Shown here one piece after another: positions 12,766-24,979 of a DNA stretch of 64,000 nucleotides. Numbering within the stretch: the first letter of the stretch is position 1; each line of letters opens with the position of its first letter. The notes under the pieces are model-generated. The model saw nothing but the letters and a program-made list of their open reading frames with translations. It did not search any database and was not told the origin of the DNA. The position numbers and the translations under genes are program-made. This stretch comes from Metaphire vulgaris (lineage: Eukaryota > Annelida > Clitellata > Crassiclitellata > Megascolecidae), in assembly GCA_018105865.1 (NCBI GenBank), contig CM030836.1:17748503-17812502 (forward strand), written 5' to 3'.

Positions 12766-14390
12766 TAGCAAATGCTATGGAAAATGAGTGGATGGAAAAT
12801 GAGTGGTGCTGGCCCTTAAGTTATCGTACCAGATTTTAGCTTGTCTCACATGCATTACTCACGAAGCGGATGCTGTTGTATTACTCAAGTGGGAATCTAA
12901 AGACCCACTTATTTTCCTTTCAAGTTGCAGTTTAAAGAGCCGTAGACTGTTACCCTCGCCATGCTTGTGGCGCTAAAGAAATTGTCATAGATGATTTAAT
13001 TTCTTATCCCATTACGGTTTACATTGCTTGCTTCATTTCACGTACATTTTTTACCAATTTTTGAAAGTTATTTTGATGTGTAATTCTAGTAAAAAAACCA
13101 GTCTACTGTCTGACCGTGGTCTATCCTTGATTACTTTATGATGTGACTGATAATTTTTCTTCAGTTGTTATTTTTCTGTGAATTTTATTTATTAATAATT
13201 GACTGGTACTGTTCTTTCAGCTATGGCCTGTTTTTGCATGACCTGAGCATAAAATATTATTCATTCAGATGTTTCCTTTTATAATTAATGGCTGTTATTT
13301 CAGTGTTAGGCAAACAACGTATTATTCCATCAGTACAGTACGTTAAACCAATGTCAAATGCATGTCTGTCAGATGTTGGCTAATTTACTGGGTATCGTAA
13401 ACTGAGGAGCAGCGTTAAGCTGCAAAGGTAAAACGTGGGTCTGGGGAAAGTAATGGCAACCTACCCCAGATTAATGGATTATACCACCTACGTTGCTGGT
13501 TGCCTAGACAACGCTTGGACTTGAGTACGGGACCTACCTTTACCTTTTACTGGATATCGTCTTAGTAAATGCTACTTAATCTCCAGCAGACAGTTCATAT
13601 TTTTGGGTTCTTTGTGTTAATAATAATCAAATCCAGGTAATAGTGGTATGGCATCTCACCTATCAAATGGCCTTCTGATTTCATTTGCAAAATGTTGCTG
13701 TTATGCAACCATATTTCCGCTATTTGACTACTTGCTCAGACAACTGAGTTGTTGAAATTTACTTGTGCAATATATCACTGACTACTTGACACAAATAAAG
13801 TTAATCTGAAAGTTCTGCATATTTCTTAAGAGTTTGATGTTGTATGCAGCTCAGTAATATCTGCTGGAATTGCTTGCAGATAGTTTTGCTTCAGACTTTT
13901 CAAAAGCTTCACTAACTCTGTCCAATCATTTAAGTAGAGATTCTCATAATACTAGATACATATGCTAAGTTATATTGATTTTCACAAAGCTGGGAGAGAG
14001 CTGCAATTTACAGTTAAGCTTCAACAAAAACCACTTACTGCAGCAATATGAACAGGACTTGGCTTTTTGGGAATTGAGGTACTGGTGCTTAAGGCTCCAG
14101 TGAAGCCTTCTGTGCTTTAACTTGGCTTGTTTTGTTTCAGCGCAAATAAAAATGGCTTCATTGGCCAACTTGGTATGAGAATGGTAAGACCGGTGCATCG
14201 TTGTTGATAGTTGTTTTTTTGTTGCATGCTGAAATGTTGGAATTTTGGACAGCTTGCAATATAATATTGCATTCATGTGGCTTTTGGTTTCTCTGGACTG
14301 GATCTTGAATTATTGACATGGGCAGAACAGGTTCCCGAGTTAGTGTATTGCTGCTTAAGATATGACCTCTTTCTAAATCTTGAGATTCTT

Positions 14391-14467
14391 TTAACCCCAT
14401 CACTACCAGTGTCATTATTGATCATTGTGCTGCCGTGACCTACGGCTTATGGTTGTGAAGGGGTTAA
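14391..14467. mobile_element. Short TTAA-flanked (piggyBac-like) MITE
   Basis: 77 bp. It begins TTAACCCCATCACTACC and ends GTTGTGAAGGGGTTAA. Its right end resembles that of 14901-14980. Confidence 0.6.
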
Positions 14468-14900
14468 TCGTTGGTGGGTTTGGTTTGTGCTGCTTGGAGC
14501 TGCTTTGGGACAGACGGACAACATTTCTGCTCTGCATTTGTTACATTTGCTTGTCTAAAGGAGCTTTGACTTTGTGCGTGTTGGGTTTGGTTAATTGGTT
14601 ATGGGTGCTTTTTTGGGTTCTTCTTTTGTATATACATGTTGTAAATTTGTTATTGGCTAGCAGATATTTTTGTTGGAGATTGCTAACAGTATGGTCTTCT
14701 TGTCATAGTATTGTTTCATAGTTGAAAGGAATAAATAAACAGATTTGTTCTGATTAACCAGAACCTTTGCATTCTCTTTGGCCATCACATTCAAACAACA
14801 TTGATTGGGAGACATGTTTAATTAATTATTTAATGATGTCCTGGTTACTCTTATAACTATATCACCTAACTATTACTGTAATCTATCATTTAAAAGCTGC

Positions 14901-14980
14901 TTAACCCTATGACTCCGTCAATCCCTATAACCAATGGATTATGAAGCCAAAATGTTGGTCCTACATTGTGAAAGGGTTAA
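14901..14980. mobile_element. Short TTAA-flanked (piggyBac-like) MITE
   Basis: 80 bp. It begins TTAACCCTATGACTCC and ends CATTGTGAAAGGGTTAA. It lies about 430 bp from the related 14391 copy. Confidence 0.6.
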
Positions 14981-16424
14981 CATTATTCTGTCTAAATGGA
15001 TGAATGATGTGTTGATATTGCCTTCTTTTATATTAAGTTTTGTCTCTGATGGCTGGTAGTGATTAGTTTACTTGTAAGTGACACCTTTTAAAAGAGACTG
15101 TATGGCTGGAGTCTCTATATTTTGATTACATTATCTGATTGTAACCAGAGGCAGATGTGTCCAGTCGATTGGCAGTTAGCAAGTGCTAATCACTGCCGTG
15201 GCTTGCCCCTCAATTGCTTTGGTTTAAAATCTTCTAGTCACCATCATGTACTGTTTATGGTTTAGTAAGTATGTTTGTTTCTTAAATGTTGTTTGTAACA
15301 AACCCAGTAACTAACACCGATTATGCTTGTCTTTTAGAATAACTGACTTTGCAGGAATCTATTCTGCTTGCCAAAGGGGATTTGTTGCTGGACGTTATTT
15401 CCAGAAATTTGACGCAGATTTTGGAATATGCTTGACTCTTCTAGGCTTTGAAAGCCTATGTGGCTTTTAAACTTGGTAATATTTGTAAAAATTTTACGTC
15501 ATGTCTATACTTAGAACTGAGATGATGTGGATGCTTAACTATGTATATGTTTGCATCTTATGATTAAATTGGTTTGGGTTAATGTTAATATTAAGTTCTT
15601 TTGAATTGGTGCAATGTGATTATGTTAATACTAAATAGACTGCACTATCCTAAGGTACATATCTGCCACTTTTGTTGAAGTTGAAAGCTATAGCAAGGCA
15701 TATAATTATTGTAATATTGTCTTATTATTTGGTTTCTCTGACACACACACACACACACACACAAATGGTTTTATTATGTTATTTGTATCTGAATTTAGCC
15801 AAAATCTGCAAGTTAATGTGTAGCAACAGCCAACAGTGAAGAATGCTGAGCTGATAACTTATTCCTTTTTGTTTTATTTTGGATTTGTGCAAATGATTCA
15901 TTACTGATTGCCAGTTGTAATTTGTTTTTCACTTTGTTAATTGCAATTTCTTTGGTGAATGTTTAAATAGTTTATGTTCTTTTCATCAAGTCAGTGATGG
16001 GTTTACCTGTACCTATGTATTTGTGCGTTTATGATATTCAGATGGGTAGACTGTCACAAGAAGACATAGAAATAAACCATTTGAAATAATCACTTATTAG
16101 AGATGTGGTGAAATTACTTCTTCTGCTTTCTTTGGTGTCCCTAATATTTTACAATTTAGTATGTAATTTGAGGAAACATTGATTAAGGAAGCGGTAGTTT
16201 TCCTTTTGAATGCCATTGCTTATAATGGCGTTTCTTTTGAGCTGTTTATATGAAAACCTTTTGACCTTTTAAATGCCCGATTGAAGTGCTAGTCAGTGGA
16301 AGACTATTTCGATTGCCAATGGTACTGAATGGGTTGATGGAAACAGTTATACATTTGACTATTTTACCAGTAATGATAAATTTCTTAATTTCATTTTGGT
16401 ATTTTCATAGATGAATATGGTTTC

Positions 16425-16505
16425 CTTATCTCAGGCAGTTCCCATAAGAAGTTAAGTAGTGTTGACCACAGTTAGTACTTGAATGGGTGATCATCCAAAT
16501 TTCTA
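16425..16505 (+). repeat. 5S rRNA-derived fragment (SINE3-like or pseudogene)
   Basis: GAAGTTAAGTAGTGTTGACC, then GTTAGTACTTGAATGGGTGA, follow the conserved 3' half of eukaryotic 5S rRNA (AAGCTAAGCAG..., GTTAGTACTTGGATGGGTGACC), including the internal control region. Many substitutions and no recognisable 5' half argue against a functional gene. SINE3-type elements start with 5S sequence, but no SINE tail was confirmed. Confidence 0.6.
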
Positions 16506-17290
16506 GCCAATGTACCATTGGCCAACTCAGCCATTTGTAGGTCCAATATTAATCAAATGAGCAGCAGCATTAAGAAATACACAGATCTGAAGAAACCAAT
16601 ATCAGACTACAGTACTGTAAGTTAACAGTTGCATCACTACTTGCTCACTGACACAAAATGCTCAGATTTGAGCAAAGAACATTTGATGTTACTTCAATAT
16701 TTTCTTAATACAAATTGTTTGAAATGCAGTGACTTAGGCAACATATCTAGTTTAGAAGTGAAGTTGTAACATTATATTGGGTTTTATTTGTGCATGTTTC
16801 AGTTAGTTGATCCTGCAACTTATGGGTGCTAGAATATTGGTAATCTTGTATTGCAATTACCAGTAGTTCCTGTTGAAGGATGGACTATTAAGATGTAAAA
16901 ATTAATGGACAAATTTCCAAGGATGAATTTCCAAGAAGAATGTTTGTGATTTAAGAATTTCACTTCTGTAGAATGTTTGGCTGTTATTTAAGTGTAATAG
17001 GTATTTGTTGTTTTGGACCAAACTTTTGATTTAGCTTATTTAGCCAAGAATGTTTGTTGGTTTAGACGTTTACTTTAAATTAGAGGTGGTAAAATGAAGG
17101 CAGATTACAGTAGATTTTAGTTATAGTAGTTGTACCAGAAATTTTGAAATGGGTTCCAAAGCCCAAACACCTCATTTTATGTACTAAAATGCTCATATTC
17201 AAAAAAGGATCTTCGCCTACCGTATACTTGTTTTGAGTGTGAGTTATCCCAGTTCCATGCATATGCTTCCATTTTGTAGTTAAATGTCTG

Positions 17291-17335
<45 letters not shown>

Positions 17336-17591
17336 TAGAGAATTTTTATTGGACTGTGAGATGGTGAGGCTAAAAATAGGCACATTAACAAACAATCAAA
17401 TATGAATTAAGTGGGGGTCGTCGGTCGATGGATGTTTGAAAAGTTCTACAAATGTTGGAGTTCAGTGTGGATGTGTGTTGAATGATATTAAATTTTAAAA
17501 ATAGTTTTTCTATATCATTTTTGGTGCAAATAAGGACTTGAAATTTAGTTCCATGACAGAAACACTGTAACACTGTAACTGTAGTTGACTG

Positions 17592-17671
17592 TTAACCCCT
17601 TAACTGGGGATCCCGGATATATCCGTCCATTTTACATTGAGTTACAGTTAAATACACGGTTAAGGGGTTTA
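17592..17671 (-). mobile_element. Short TTAA-flanked (piggyBac-like) MITE, inverted copy
   Basis: 80 bp, close to the reverse complement of 9292-9371. The right flank is TTTA instead of TTAA, so the duplication has mutated. Confidence 0.75.
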
Positions 17672-18111
17672 TGTGTGCATTGTTTGAACTTGTTTCTTCT
17701 TTGCATCAGTTCTGTGCAAAATAGTTCAAGGTGTGTGGAATTTTTCTTTTATTTAATATTTTTTGAGTGTGACTTAAATTCTGACATTCTTAGCCTGTCA
17801 ATTAACAATCATTCATCCTTTGGTGATTGGAAATTTCTTCTTTTGATGATTTATATTTTTCATTTACTCCAAAAAAGCAACTTTACATTGTGCAGTACAA
17901 CTTAATTACTAAGTTTTGAATGACTCTAATTTCATAGAATTTTGTATTCGTTTTGAACGTGCCATTTTAGCTGATTGCAAAATTATGGAGAGTATGAGGT
18001 TATCAAAATCCAACAATTTTTAAAGAACATCAGTTGAAATTGGCAGCAGCTTGTTTGGCTAATTCCGAATATTTTCAATTTCTGTGATGTGTATTAGGGG
18101 ATTAACAGATA

Positions 18112-18245
18112 TAAGAGTTGCACCAATGGTATTGTTTGCTACACTTGGCCAAACTTTACCAATAAATCATCATCTTCTCCTTGTTCCTTCAAGAGTTGCA
18201 CCAATGGTATTGTTTGCTACACTTGACCAAACTTTACCAATAAAT
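18112..18245 (+). repeat. 55-bp direct duplication
   Basis: Copies at 18112-18166 and 18191-18245 differ at one base (TTGGCCAAA versus TTGACCAAA). They are separated by 24 bp. Confidence 0.85.
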
Positions 18246-20391
18246 ACCAACTTTAAAAACTGTTTCCAGTGCTCCAGGATGTATTTGTTAACATGTCTTG
18301 TTCAGGCCTTTTGTGTTGTTTTTATTTATCATAAATATTTGTGGGTTAATAGTCTGCATAATTATAGTTGTAATGTATTCAGGTATACTGTATGTTCTCA
18401 CGTAATTTTTTTATCTAAACTACTTAGGACTAAATGATAAATCTAAGCATTGTTCGAAAGATGTTATTCAACCATTTTGTGGATTGTCAACCTTGGCCAT
18501 AAATTAGTTTAGCTCAACTGCATGTAATAATCCTAATTCGGCATTTTGAAAGGTGTTTTCTATTTCAATATTACTATTTATTTTAAGCTGTTGAAGGAAA
18601 ATAAAACGAGGCAGACAGAAGACAAGATGCATGGATAACATATAAATGCAAGCAATGAACATGAACATCGAGGAACTGAGAAATGTGGTCGAGGACAGAA
18701 AAGGATAGCATTTCAGAGATTTTAAAACTTAAATATTTAAGCACTGGTAAGATGAGTTATCAATGGTTCATTTGGCAAAGTAAATCGCCAGTTATCATTT
18801 ACTTGCAGATGGTACTGTGTGTGACGTTTACTAATGGTCTGCGGGTAAATTGCAGCCGTATATTTTCTATTATAGGCATGGTATTGGATTGACGATGTGA
18901 CATTTTCAATAAACAATAATTGTGTTGAGGATAGCCAGGCTTACTTGTTTCTGGTCATTAGACTATCGTGATGGTTCCATGTGCATCACAGTAGTTGAGC
19001 TCATCAATCGTAGATGAATGCGGGGGGGCGGGAGAGTTGTTGCAATGTTTATTCTAAAAGTTGTGAAAGGGGTTTCTTCACAGTAACTGGTGGGAAGTAT
19101 TCGATTTGTTGAAAGAAGCAGTGGGGGGTCAGACTATTCAGTATTCACACCCCAAAATTTTATACTACCTGGGGAGGGTCGACATAGACTAATGGGGAGG
19201 GGGATGGCTTATGCCAACTGTATGCTAGATACAATACTATTTTCTAGCATATAGACCTCGTGCAGTTGAGCCGAATGAAACGGAGCATAAGGTCAATTAA
19301 GTTATCAGAAAAACTAGTAATAACAATATAGAGCACGATAATAAAACGTTTCATGGTTACAAGATGGGGATAGATCATGGCTGAGTCGGAAAAGGAGCAA
19401 CATAAGCCAGTCATTTGTAGTCGCTTGGAAGAACAATGTTCCACGTCGTATCGCAAACAAAATTGAGCATCGTGTGTAGTCTACGTGACTCATTTTCAGC
19501 TGGACAGTTCTACGCGTCTGAATTCTGCCACAGGGACGAGTTGTTGCGACTCTAAACAGTGGCGGCACCAGGCGTTGGCCAGTGGTGGCCTAGCTCCCCC
19601 TCAGATAGATTCCGAACTTTTTCGTTTGTTACCTATCGGCACTGAACTAGAAAGAGTCGCCCGCTGTGCAGTAGCCCCACCACGCCCACCGCTTCAAAAT
19701 TCCTGGCTGCGCCACGCCGGTCCTAACGACGTCTTGCCTTATTGCGCATCGATCGCCATTGCATTCACATCGCAAATAGGCTACGTTATCGGATGCTTCG
19801 AGGGAATTCCACCCGATCGATTGATGCGGTCGTCGTTCCCACGTGGCTTTACATTTACAGTTCCACTAATTCCGTGGCTTTACAAGTTTACAGGACTTCG
19901 TCATCAGGCACTAAACTCATCTCTTCTGATTAACTTAGAAACGTTTTCTAATAGGCTATCGCCGACGGAGCCCGGAGCAGGCAGCAGATGACTAGGGATG
20001 ACATTTTCCGAAAAGCGTCATCAGGCACTTCCGGATCAAAAGCTCAAAACTCTTCTGATTAACTTAGCTTATTAAGAAAACGAAGTTTTATTATTATTTT
20101 TATTATTATTATCCGATATTTTAACGAGATATTATTATTGCTTATTATTATTATTATTTTTGTCATCGAGGGCTGGCCGTCCATAAAGTACGTCAATTTT
20201 TCGCGCATCGAGAGGACAGGAGGTAACTGGTTCTCTGGAAAGTGCTACCACTGACAGTTGTGGGTAACAAATGAATAGACCATGACGTCACAATAAACAG
20301 TAATAATAATTATAATAAATAACATTAATAATATAAAAACTGAAATATGCGGTGACATTTTACTTTCCCTTATGATGGAATGGATGTATTC

Positions 20392-20703
20392 CAATGGCGT
20401 AGCCAGGATTTCCGAAAGGTAGGTTTTGGTTTTAACTTTTGGCCGTTACCAACTTTCGAAAATCTTGACAAGCAAAAAAGGTCATCCCATGTATCTATCT
20501 TTCCTTTTAAAACGTTTCTTTTCAGACAAGCAAAAAAGATCGTCACGCCTATGGTGCTTAAAAATTTTGGTCAGCAGCCCCACGGAGGAGGGTGACCCTC
20601 AAAACCTCGTCCGAAAATTTAAAATGCATGGAAACACCCATTACAAATTTTTTCGTCGGCGCCCAACGGGGGTTTAACCCCGAACCCCTTGGCTACGCCA
20701 CTG
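20392..20703. mobile_element. hAT-type MITE, family A, with perfect 8-bp target duplication
   Basis: 312 bp with ends CAATGGCGTAGCC and GGCTACGCCACTG. It is flanked on both sides by ATGTATTC (20384-20391 and 20704-20711). The interior carries the GACAAGCAAAAAAGGTCA word at about 20467 and a variant at about 20525. No coding capacity. Confidence 0.9.
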
Positions 20704-21173
20704 ATGTATTCTAACAGAAGGTATCAGTGGCGTATACTGTATAGCATTGCATTGTGAATTTGTGACAGGTACATCGAATTTTAAATCAATTACATTCGTC
20801 ATCATTAGATCTACCGGAAGTTGAATATCTCTATGTTTCGCTAGTGAAAATTGAACGGGAAACCCCCCGAATTCATGAATTAGAAAACTTACGCGACGTA
20901 GGCCTACAGTAGTTTATGGACGACACTTTAGGCAGGTGGTCCGTGATTTGTAACGTGCATTGGAAGGAGTCGAGGTTTGTGGTGGCAGGTTGTGACAATG
21001 GGAAGGGGTAAAAACTGCCGAAATGACTTAGTGGACCTGCCTACGTGCGGCCCCACAATGACACTGAAACTAGTTGTTAAGAACTTTAAAAAGCGGTAAT
21101 AGGGCTCGTGTGAGTTGAAGACATTAAGAACGTAGGCCCCTATTACAGCTGTAGACCTATGTACACAGTGGTT

Positions 21174-21464
21174 CAGTGGCGTAGCCAAGATTTCCGGAAG
21201 GGGTTTGGTTTTTGGTTTTGCCGTGACCAACTTTGGAAAAAATCCTGACGAGCAAAAAACGTTATCACCTATAGTCTAGTTTTTCCTGACAAGCAATAAA
21301 AGGTCATCGCCTCTTAAACCGTTACGTTTTTTAGCCAAGGGGGTTTGACCTCAAAGTCGCGTTAAAAATTAAAAATGCATAGAAACTCATTAAAAATATT
21401 TTGTTTCGGGCAGCCAAGGGTGGTTTTAACCCCCAACGGTCAACCCCCCTTAGCTACGCCACTG
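21174..21464. mobile_element. hAT-type MITE, family A, with perfect 8-bp target duplication
   Basis: 291 bp with ends CAGTGGCGTAGCC and GCTACGCCACTG. It is flanked by CAGTGGTT at 21166-21173 and 21465-21472. The interior has two variants of the GACAAGCAAAAAAGGTCA word (21247, 21287). Confidence 0.9.
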
Positions 21465-21484
21465 CAGTGGTTGGTTTCACCTGA

Positions 21485-21517
<33 letters not shown>

Positions 21518-21518
<1 letters not shown>

Positions 21519-21700
21519 AGTGTTTATTCTAGCCACCTTGACATTGGGGGAGTTTGAAATGTTTGGGGGGACAAGATTTGTCTCTCCACGCTTTTGGGGG
21601 GAAATTTCCATCCCCCAAGCCAACATATACAAATTTTGGGGGGGATTTTAAAACTTTGGGGGGATTCCCCCACCAAAAAACAGGCCTAGAATAAACACTG
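21518..21700. mobile_element. hAT-type MITE, family B (CAGTGTTTATTCTAG ends)
   Basis: 183 bp. It starts CAGTGTTTATTCTAGCC and ends GGCCTAGAATAAACACTG, with a G-run-rich interior. It is inserted in a (CT)n tract: CTCTCTCTCG lies on both sides, so the exact length of the duplication is hidden. Confidence 0.85.
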
Positions 21701-22403
21701 CTCTCTCTCGTGAACAATTGTGAATCGTAACGTTTGAAGAAATTTCGGACTTTAAACACATTCGTCACGCGCCGAGATTATAGTTTCGAAATTCCAGCAG
21801 ACCTACACTCCTGAGATTCTTCGTGTATTGACCGCGCATTGCCCAGCGGCACTCTCTCCTGTATTTCTCCTGCTTCTTCTATCAGAGCGACGCTTTGCCA
21901 GTGATCGATGTCCGTAAATGGCGCCGCACCTAAGCAGACGACACGCCGACGTCGCCGCCAGCCACCACCTGTTTCAGCCGATCGAGCGCCATCTGACGGG
22001 CGTCGTCTGTCACGGTCCCCGGACGAACCGAGACAAAGCAGCAACAGAGGGGCGCAAAGAGGGAAGACGCAATTTATGTCCGGACACGATTGATAATCCG
22101 TGAGTTGCGTGAAGAACTGGCGTTGCGTTTGTATGGAAGTGACAGGAGTATACGGTCGCGAAGAAGGGCCGACGACGGAATAAATTAACGAAGCGAGCGA
22201 GGGAGAAGGGGAAGGAAGGGAGGGAGGGAGCCGATGGAAGCGAACGGTCGAGACAGATGATCTCAGGTCGGTCGTCTGACGGTGGAGGAAGTCGATTCGA
22301 ATTCCGTGGACGTAACAATAGCGACGATAATAATCGAACCTTCCGGCGGAAGTTAATCGCTCTTGCAAATCGTCCTCAAAAAATCGAAATCAGTGGAAGC
22401 AAC

Positions 22404-22439
<36 letters not shown>

Positions 22440-22440
<1 letters not shown>

Positions 22441-22790
22441 GGTTATTTCAAAGGTCATCAATTGGGGGGAGGTCGGTAAATTCTGGGGTCCCCTGTCAAA
22501 AAAGTCTGACAAGCAAAAAAGGTCATGAACCGTGCGACTATGTTTTGTGGAGTCGGAACGAATTTTTGTCAGGGGGTGCAGATTTTTTCCAGGTAAAAGT
22601 TTTCTCTTTCAAATCCTTGACAAGCAAAAAAAGGTCATCTACACACTTTTTAAGGCTACACGGGGTGCAGACAGGGCGCAGAACATCTTCTTTCCAGGGG
22701 GTGCACTGCACACCCTACATTTTTCCATTGGGTGCAGGTGCACCCCTGCACCCCTGCACCCCCACTTCGTACGGGCCTGCAGACGGACGT
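22440..22790. mobile_element. Degraded hAT-type elements (families C and D)
   Basis: 22440-22545 matches the end of family C (GGTTATTTC...ATCAATT, then TTCTGGGGTCCCCTG and GACAAGCAAAAAAGGTCA). 22550-22790 resembles family D (GGGGTGCAGATTTTTTCC, then GGTGCACCCCTGCACCCC). No intact ends or target duplications were found. Confidence 0.5.
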
Positions 22791-23968
22791 TTTGAAGACG
22801 CAGTCGATGACAAGAAACGAAGAGAGATTCTTTCCATCGATAGATGTCAGGACGCATGCGTTAATGTTCAGATGGCGATAAGCTTTCGTGCATCCATCGT
22901 TATCATTGAGTAATGCAGAAAACAAGGGGTCGTTTGTGCAAAACGTCTTTGAGGAGATGATTCCTGGGTGGCTGTTACCTATGGTTGTTTCTATGGTACG
23001 CTGGTCCGACAGAGTACTGCCTCCAGAGGCGGTTCCACGTTGGGGATGATTGGGGGGTGCATTCCCTTCACCGACCCACTCAAAATGCGTCTTCAATGGA
23101 AGAAGATCGTCTAAACGGATTAGCCTTGATGTATATCCACAAAGAAATGGACAAATCCATAGACAATGTCATCGACAAATTCGCTTCCAGCAATAGAAAA
23201 CATAGATTTTGCACTGTGACTTTGTACAACCAGACTAAAATGGCTTTTATAGTATAGCGTACATTGTCAATTCTGAACATTATATTTTATAAATCTGATC
23301 TACAGGTTTCTTCTAAAATGTTTACATATAATTTCTTTGACAATTGGCGGGATATTCCTAGAAATTCATTGCATCCCCCAGAACTTCCTAAAAATTCACT
23401 GCACCCCCATCCACCAAGAGTTCCTGGAACCGCCACTGAAGTCTGCGTCTTACAGTATTTAGGCCTATTCACTGTCCAAGTCTTCCCAAGTGTTTGATAT
23501 CGCTTTAGTGTTTAGACGTCCAACGATCCGAAATGATCGACGTCAACTCCGTGTGCGTTGTTGTGTTTGTTTATAGACGCGTCCGTATCGAATACGACGA
23601 GTGCATGTCTAACGTCAGTCCCTTGCGAAAACGATTTCCAAAGATAAACATGTGTAGCGGCGCCATCTACAGTGTAGCTAATGCAACAGCATCGCCCCCT
23701 CCCTCTCCCCTCCCTCCCCAGCGATCGATTAGGCCTATTCAGCGAGAGAACTTTTGTTATCTTGGCGACAACAAATGACTTAAGCGCCAAATAAAAATCG
23801 AACACGATGAATAAATATTATCATGACTTAACATGTAACATGTTGCGTCGTCCCTAAGTCACTAAACACACACAACACACACACACACACACACACACAC
23901 ACTTTGTGCATTTGGGGCGGAGTTTACGGTAGTCTGAGAAGCATTGGCGCCCTTTGAAAATGATGCTA

Positions 23969-24035
23969 TTAACCCCTTAACCGTGTATTTAACTGTAACT
24001 CAATGTAAAATGGACGGATATATATAAGGGGTTAA
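23969..24035 (+). mobile_element. Short TTAA-flanked (piggyBac-like) MITE
   Basis: 67 bp. It matches the left two thirds of 9292-9371 nearly exactly and has a small deletion before the GGGGTTAA end. Confidence 0.75.
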
Positions 24036-24362
24036 CAGTAGTAAATTTTCTTCCGACGAAATCCATCGCCACAGTCCTGTTCCAGTTGTTTGCTTTGATA
24101 TTCCCTTGCGCTCGATGTTCCATTTCTTAAATTGCTTTCGATTGTCATCTCATCGATCGGAACTTTGCTCTGGGGTGAAGAAGGTGGAGTGGGTTGGGCG
24201 GGTGTGAGGGGGGGGGGGCGGCGGCAGTGGCGGTCGCAGTAGGCGGCCTCTAACGATTAGACTGACGGTAACTACAGACCCCCAGAAGGCAAGGCGATAC
24301 AGTGTATGCACCTCTCTTGAGATCGTCGACGCAAGCGCTTGCAAGTTCAACGAAAACGGCGC

Positions 24363-24592
24363 TATATAAACGATGCGACTGGCGCCCTCGAACGGTGAGC
24401 GCGGTTATAAGAGGTCGTATGGTTTTCACTGAAGAGCAGAGAGCGTCGTCTGCTTCTGTGGACGGAAAATACAATTCCTAGGAAAAAAAAGATCAGATTG
24501 AAGGATTTCCAACAAAACCAAACGCGGATTTTATATCGTTTCTGTGACATTTGCAAAGACAACGACGATCGTCAAGAAGATACTGGAAGTAA
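24363..24592 (+). promoter_or_regulatory. TATA promoter and non-coding first exon of the EF-hand gene
   Basis: TATATAAA lies at 24363-24370 and a second TATA-like GGTTATAAGAGG at 24403-24414. An initiator-like TTTTCACT follows at about 24423. The probable first exon ends at 24592 before a GTAAGT donor. In the frame that would join exon 2, a TGA precedes the exon end and no ATG follows it. Translation therefore starts in exon 2. A short upstream frame (from an ATG near 24418 to TAG near 24480) could act as a uORF. The promoter assignment is inferred from position. Confidence 0.5.
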
Positions 24593-24626
24593 GTCAGTCA
24601 GGTACTTAGTGGCCATGTGGTGGCAT

Positions 24627-24979
24627 CAGGGATATTTTTACACCCCCTAACGCCGCCGCCCCCCCCCAACACCCTCCCCCCAATTTGAGGTCGACACCCC
24701 TAAAATTTGGTAATGCGACAATGGTATGCATACAAAATGCATACTAATTAGCTCAAAACACCATCCCCTCCCCAATGGAGCAGGACACCCCCAACTTTTA
24801 TTCTTGGATGACCTTTTTTGCTTGTCAGAGGTTTTTTGAGACTTGTTGAGGTTTTTCGGTTGGTTTTGGGACTTGATAGGTTTTTTGCTCGTCAGCCTTT
24901 TTCGGACAGAGACTTTAGAAAATCCGACACCCTCCAGATTTTCCCGACCCCCAAATTCAAAATCCTAGAAATAACACTG
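24627..24979. mobile_element. hAT-type MITE, family C, with perfect 8-bp target duplication
   Basis: 353 bp. It begins CAGGGATATTTTTACACC and ends AATCCTAGAAATAACACTG. It is flanked by GGTGGCAT at 24619-24626 and 24980-24987. It contains the GACAAGCAAAAAAGGTCA word in reverse complement (about 24811-24830). It lies in intron 1 of the EF-hand gene. Confidence 0.9.

Larger units (their letters stand above)
11558..19500. other. Gene-poor interval after ArfGAP
   Basis: AT-rich sequence with no exon I can support. The first part may hold the ArfGAP 3' UTR or a last small exon. The rest contains a SINE-like block (12590-12765), TTAA-flanked MITEs (14391, 14901, 17592), a 5S-derived fragment (16425), an (AC)n at 15741-15763, an (ATT)n at 17290-17335 and a 55-bp direct duplication (18112-18245). 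Confidence 0.5.
19500..24360. other. Transposon-rich interval with GC-rich island (21780-22400)
   Basis: Holds two complete hAT-type MITEs (20392, 21174), one complete element of another family (21518), several degraded ones (19557-19722, 22440-22790) and a TTAA MITE (23969). Between 21780 and 22400 the DNA is CG-rich and carries overlapping open frames on both strands. A 61-codon frame from 21908 on the + strand encodes an Arg-rich product (KQTTRRRRRQPPP) and is followed by a donor-like TCCGTGAGT. None is a known protein. The island could be a promoter or first exon of an unseen gene. Confidence 0.4.

Noticed and set aside
11536..19000. Extra terminal exon of ArfGAP encoding a short DRYG-like end
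   Set aside because: CAG|GTAAAC would allow it, but I found no acceptor followed by a matching short frame. The stop at 11555-11557 was kept.
19485..19991. 168-codon plus-strand reading frame
   Set aside because: It runs through a degraded CAGTGGCGG...CGCCACGCC transposon and duplicated non-coding text, and resembles no protein family I know.
21778..22368. 196-codon minus-strand reading frame as a protein gene
   Set aside because: Overlapping frames are open on both strands because the DNA is CG-rich. The product is a low-complexity Arg/Ser/Pro mix with no recognisable domain and no splice context.
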